A stretch of 33,366 nucleotides of DNA from Gnetum montanum. Taxonomy: Eukaryota; Streptophyta; Gnetopsida; Gnetales; Gnetaceae. Made by a program: the position numbers and the translations under genes. The notes beneath the pieces are model-generated. The model was not told where the DNA came from and did no database searches. It saw only the letters and a list, made by a program, of their open reading frames with translations. Below are positions 30,766-33,366 of this stretch, one piece after another. The stretch's first letter is position 1, and every line of letters starts with the position of its first letter. Where the stretch lies: assembly GCA_015680685.1 (NCBI GenBank), contig MNCI01002038.1, positions 253,583 to 286,948 on the forward strand, written 5' to 3'.

Positions 30766-31980
30766 CATTGTAGAAAAGTATGGGCTAAGTAAGGCAAAGA
30801 TTGTAACCACTCCATTCTCTTAATATTTAAAGATCTTCAAGAAGGATGAATCACCATTAGTTAATGCTACTTTATTTAGAGGTATGATTGGATTTTAAAG
30901 CTTCTTATGTTATAGCATGTAAGATTTGAAATTTGCCACATCATTTTTATCTAGATTTATGTAAGAACCAAGGCAATTCCTTCTTGATGCCTTGAAATAT
31001 GGTCATAGATATGTGAAGGGAACCACTAGTTTTTGCATCCAATTTCTTAAGGGAGATGGATACTTTCATGCTTTTTATGATGCAAATTAGGGCGGAGATG
31101 TAGCTAATAGGAAATTTACCTATAGTTATTTTATTGTTCATGAGCCCAATCTAGTTTACTAGAAAACCAAGAAGCAAATTGGTGGGGGCATTTTTTCATG
31201 TGAGGTTGAATTCATTTTTATGGCTAAATGTTTTCAACATGTGTTTTCGATTAAAAAGTTCTTTACATAGTTGGATTTTGGAATTACTAAAACTAAATTT
31301 TATCTTACATCCACTACGACCTCTTGGATCTATTGAATGAAGTAAGTTTTGGATTTTTTTTTACAAATTTATTTTAACTTCATAACTTAGTGCTATCTAC
31401 TAGAATTAAACTTATCACTCAGGATTACCATGCCAAGAATCTTATCACTAAGTTAATAATGAGGTGTTTGTTTAATGATAAAAATGTTAGCTTGCTAAGT
31501 TGAGGCTATAGGTTTACTTTCATTGGGTAGTACTAAGTTATAAATTTAAAAATAAAATTGGTAAAATGAATTCTAAAACTAGTTTTATAGATCTAAGAGG
31601 TCTTAGTGTATCTAAGTAAAACTTTCAATTTTAATTTTAGTTTCAGTAATTAATTTGCGTATCAAGATTATGCTTGAAAACACTATTAATACATAATTAT
31701 CCAATGAGCATGTAATTCATAAAAAAAATTCCAAACACATTGAAATCAAATTCTACTTTATTAAGAATGAAGTCAAGGAGGACTTTGTGAAGCATACATA
31801 TGTGCAAAGAAATGATCAACTTGCAAATTTTCTTAGAAAACCTTTGCTTGCTCAAAAATCAAAGAAGAAGACATGGGTGATTCTCAAAGCTCAAAGGACA
31901 TATAAGTATGATTATCTCTCAAGGATGATTGGTTACTCAAAGATTAAAAAAGAAGACATGGAAAATCCCCAAAGCTGAAA
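30766..31980 (+). pseudogene. Ty1/copia RT C-terminus and RNase H relic
   Basis: The plus frame reads IVEKYGLSKAKIVTTPFS, then DESPLVNATLFRGMIG, LLDALKYGHRYVKGTTSFC and GYFHAFYDAN. It continues GGDVANRKFTYSYF, LVYWKTKKQ, then SKHIEIKFYFIKNEVKEDF and HTYVQRNDQLANFLRKPL. This is the C-terminal order of copia Pol: K-Y-(G/N)-M...T-P...R-Y-L-K-G-T...S-D-A-D-W-A-G...T-K-H-I-(E/D)...D-Q-L-A-D. Stops and an insertion at about 31450-31565 break it. The rest of copia pol is absent to the left, where the SINE cluster lies. Confidence 0.85.
31450..31565 (+). mobile_element. Decayed SINE, family A, inside copia RNase H
   Basis: aataatgaggtgtttgttta is followed by atgataaaaatgtt, ataggtttactttcattggg (weak B box) and actaagttataaattt. 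This follows the family-A layout. It separates the RNase H segment ending near 31320 from the KHIEI part at 31735, as an insertion would. Confidence 0.45.
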
Positions 31981-32008
31981 TGTTTTAATTTTTAATTTAA
32001 TTTCCAGC

Positions 32009-32021
32009 TTAAAGGAAGGAA
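32009..32021 (+). other. Copia polypurine tract
   Basis: The purine run aaaggaaggaa immediately precedes tgttatgtataatc at 32022, the presumed start of the 3' LTR of the copia relic. It primes plus-strand synthesis in the family. Confidence 0.7.
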
Positions 32022-32268
32022 TGTTATGTATAATCAAGAAATTACCTTGGTCCCTATTTGTATTATGATGTTTAGTCTTGAATCATGCTCTAGTCTTATG
32101 CTATGTTTTCTTGTAATGTGTGTCAAGCCATGTAGGAGTTAAGAGTTCAAGATTATGAAGCTTTAGAATTTAGTTTAGCACAAAGGAAAGAAGTAAAAAA
32201 GAGGATTTAATATCTTTTCATGTATGATATCCTCCTCTCAAAAGCTATAAATAGAGCCTATGTCTCAC
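32022..32268 (+). repeat. Copia 3' LTR, U3 part, truncated by insertion
   Basis: It starts TGTTATGTATAATC after the polypurine tract and contains a TATA box, ctataaatagag (32245-32256). It is cut at 32268, where the TGATGAG element inserts. The five bases before the insertion, CTCAC (32264-32268), are the expected target duplication; the partner lies beyond the window. Confidence 0.75.
32245..32256 (+). promoter_or_regulatory. TATA box of the copia LTR
   Basis: ctataaatagag lies about 225 bp into the LTR, a usual position for copia U3. The TGATGAG element inserted 12 bp downstream, separating this promoter from its R region. Confidence 0.65.
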
Positions 32269-33216
32269 TGATGAGTGGCGAGGTACCCCTACACTCAACC
32301 ATATGAAACGAGCGTAGCACGCACGATCTGGTCGAACTCCGTAGACTAAATGCCTACATGCCCCATGGAACACTTGGGGTTAATCATTCATTGTCTTCCT
32401 ATAATTACTTGTAGTTTTCACGGTGTATGGTTAAGTAAGTCCGAGGTACATGATTTTTATAGTTTTTAAATGTTTTTCTCCTACGTTATTGAGTGAAGGG
32501 TTAAGAAAGCTAACTAACTCTAACTAAGGACTAAGTCTAAATTAACTAGCATCAGCATCTATTCCCACTTACCGTACACACCCTAAACTATGCAACTGTG
32601 GCTACCAAACGCTAATCGGTACTGGGATCACCACACGTAACGCACATGCTTGAAGTGATCATACTGAGGCACTTAACTAGCCTAAACGTAATGAGCAGCT
32701 AATTCCTTAACTAGCCATACACATTCGTAAATGCTCGTAATCAAGTCTTACTCATTCTACATTCTAGGAGTTGAGGGTGAGAGAATCTAATTGCGATGAG
32801 CACCTGATTCCTTGATTAGCCGTACACATTTGTCAATGCTTGTAATCAAGTCATACTCATGCCATGCTATTGTAGGTAATAAATAACATATAAGAAATAA
32901 TAGGTAATAAATCCTATTCCATGCACTGCAAGGTTTATCCACAAAGCTCGTCTTTATTGCCGTACACAACTTGCGTTCAGGTACAAAGCTACTCGAATAA
33001 AGATTCGTTCACTTGGGGACTCCTACTGCGGGGACATGGAAAATATTCTATCTTTGGAGTGATCAATATGCTAGAGTTTTCCTAATTCTAGCCTAGGATG
33101 GGAAATAAGGGGATGCTGCCTCTTATTTATAGATTTGGCGGTGGACCGCGATATCATGTACACGACATCGCAGGGGACGACGTGATATCGCGGCACATGC
33201 GAATTGCATCTCATCA
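32269..33216 (-). repeat. 3' LTR of a second TGATGAG-family element
   Basis: This LTR is 948 bp, TGATGAGTGG to CTCATCA. It is followed inward by the same polypurine junction (tacccccatgactgaatg) as the full-length element, so it is the 3' LTR of a minus-oriented copy extending past the right edge, not a solo LTR. The TATA box is the complement of 33122-33132 and AATAAA that of 32953-32958. Two modules lie near 32699 and 32803, with a different spacing (104 bp) from the full-length copy. Confidence 0.93.
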
Positions 33217-33366
33217 TACCCCCATGACTGAATGAAAACTCATCCTCGAGTTCCTTACAATAATATCGAGAAGGTATGGAATTATTGAGGGGAATGGAAC
33301 TAATGAGATGACATGCGAACGGATCATAATTACAAGACTTGACAAAACTGGTGTTCATGACAACAA
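33217..33366 (-). mobile_element. Start of the internal region of the second element
   Basis: These 150 bp align without gaps to 10795-10944, with roughly a dozen substitutions by eye. The minus frame is open in both copies and reads MNTSFVKSCN through LEDEFSFSHGGMM. The element is truncated only by the window edge. Confidence 0.9.

Overview
The window looks like nuclear DNA of a seed plant with a large, repeat-rich genome. A gymnosperm is my best guess, but that is inference from the AT-rich, heavily decayed mixture of Ty3/gypsy, Ty1/copia, LINE and SINE relics and the near absence of genes. No bacterial-style operons, CRISPR arrays, rRNA or structured tRNA genes are visible. One clear protein-coding gene is present, on the minus strand at 19601-20259. 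It encodes a four-helix membrane protein resembling the plant MEE60-like family, with a proposed 9-nt first coding exon.

The dominant repeat is one LTR retrotransposon family whose LTRs are bounded by TGATGAG...CTCATCA. Every copy is transcribed towards lower coordinates. (a) An LTR end lies at 1-53. (b) A solo LTR lies at 5069-6166 with target duplication ACTTT. (c) A solo LTR lies at 9244-9779 plus 16716-16971 with target duplication ATGAG. (d) Inside (c) sits a full-length element at 9780-16715 with target duplication GATGT. (e) The 3' LTR of a further copy, 32269-33216, runs off the right edge. The full-length element has a primer-binding site matching plant tRNA-Asp, as in Athila/Tat-type elements, a decayed gag and a protease remnant. 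A 579-bp run of N crosses the gag-protease junction. No reverse transcriptase or integrase is recognisable in it, so it is probably non-autonomous.

Other regions, left to right. 54-3290 is a plus-strand chromovirus relic with protease, RT, integrase and a chromodomain-like tail. 3300-9240 is old unrecognised DNA with the solo LTR, three tRNA-derived SINE copies and a copia primer-site relic. 16977-18330 is a minus-strand non-LTR retrotransposon RT. 19260-20650 is the gene and its flanks. 21240-21960 is an L1-type RT relic. 22220-22570 holds two SINE relics. 24120-25260 is an LTR-like or promoter-like segment with a TATA box. 27950-29090 is a degenerate tandem array of about 207 bp. 29660-30680 is a cluster of five or six tRNA-headed SINE units. 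30766-32021 is a Ty1/copia RNase H relic followed by its 3' LTR, which copy (e) interrupts just past the TATA box.

The transposon genes do not work together as a system. What the window shows is a readable insertion history. The candidates for novelty are the non-autonomous element with its very short U3, its repeated polypurine-like motif, and the SINE cluster.
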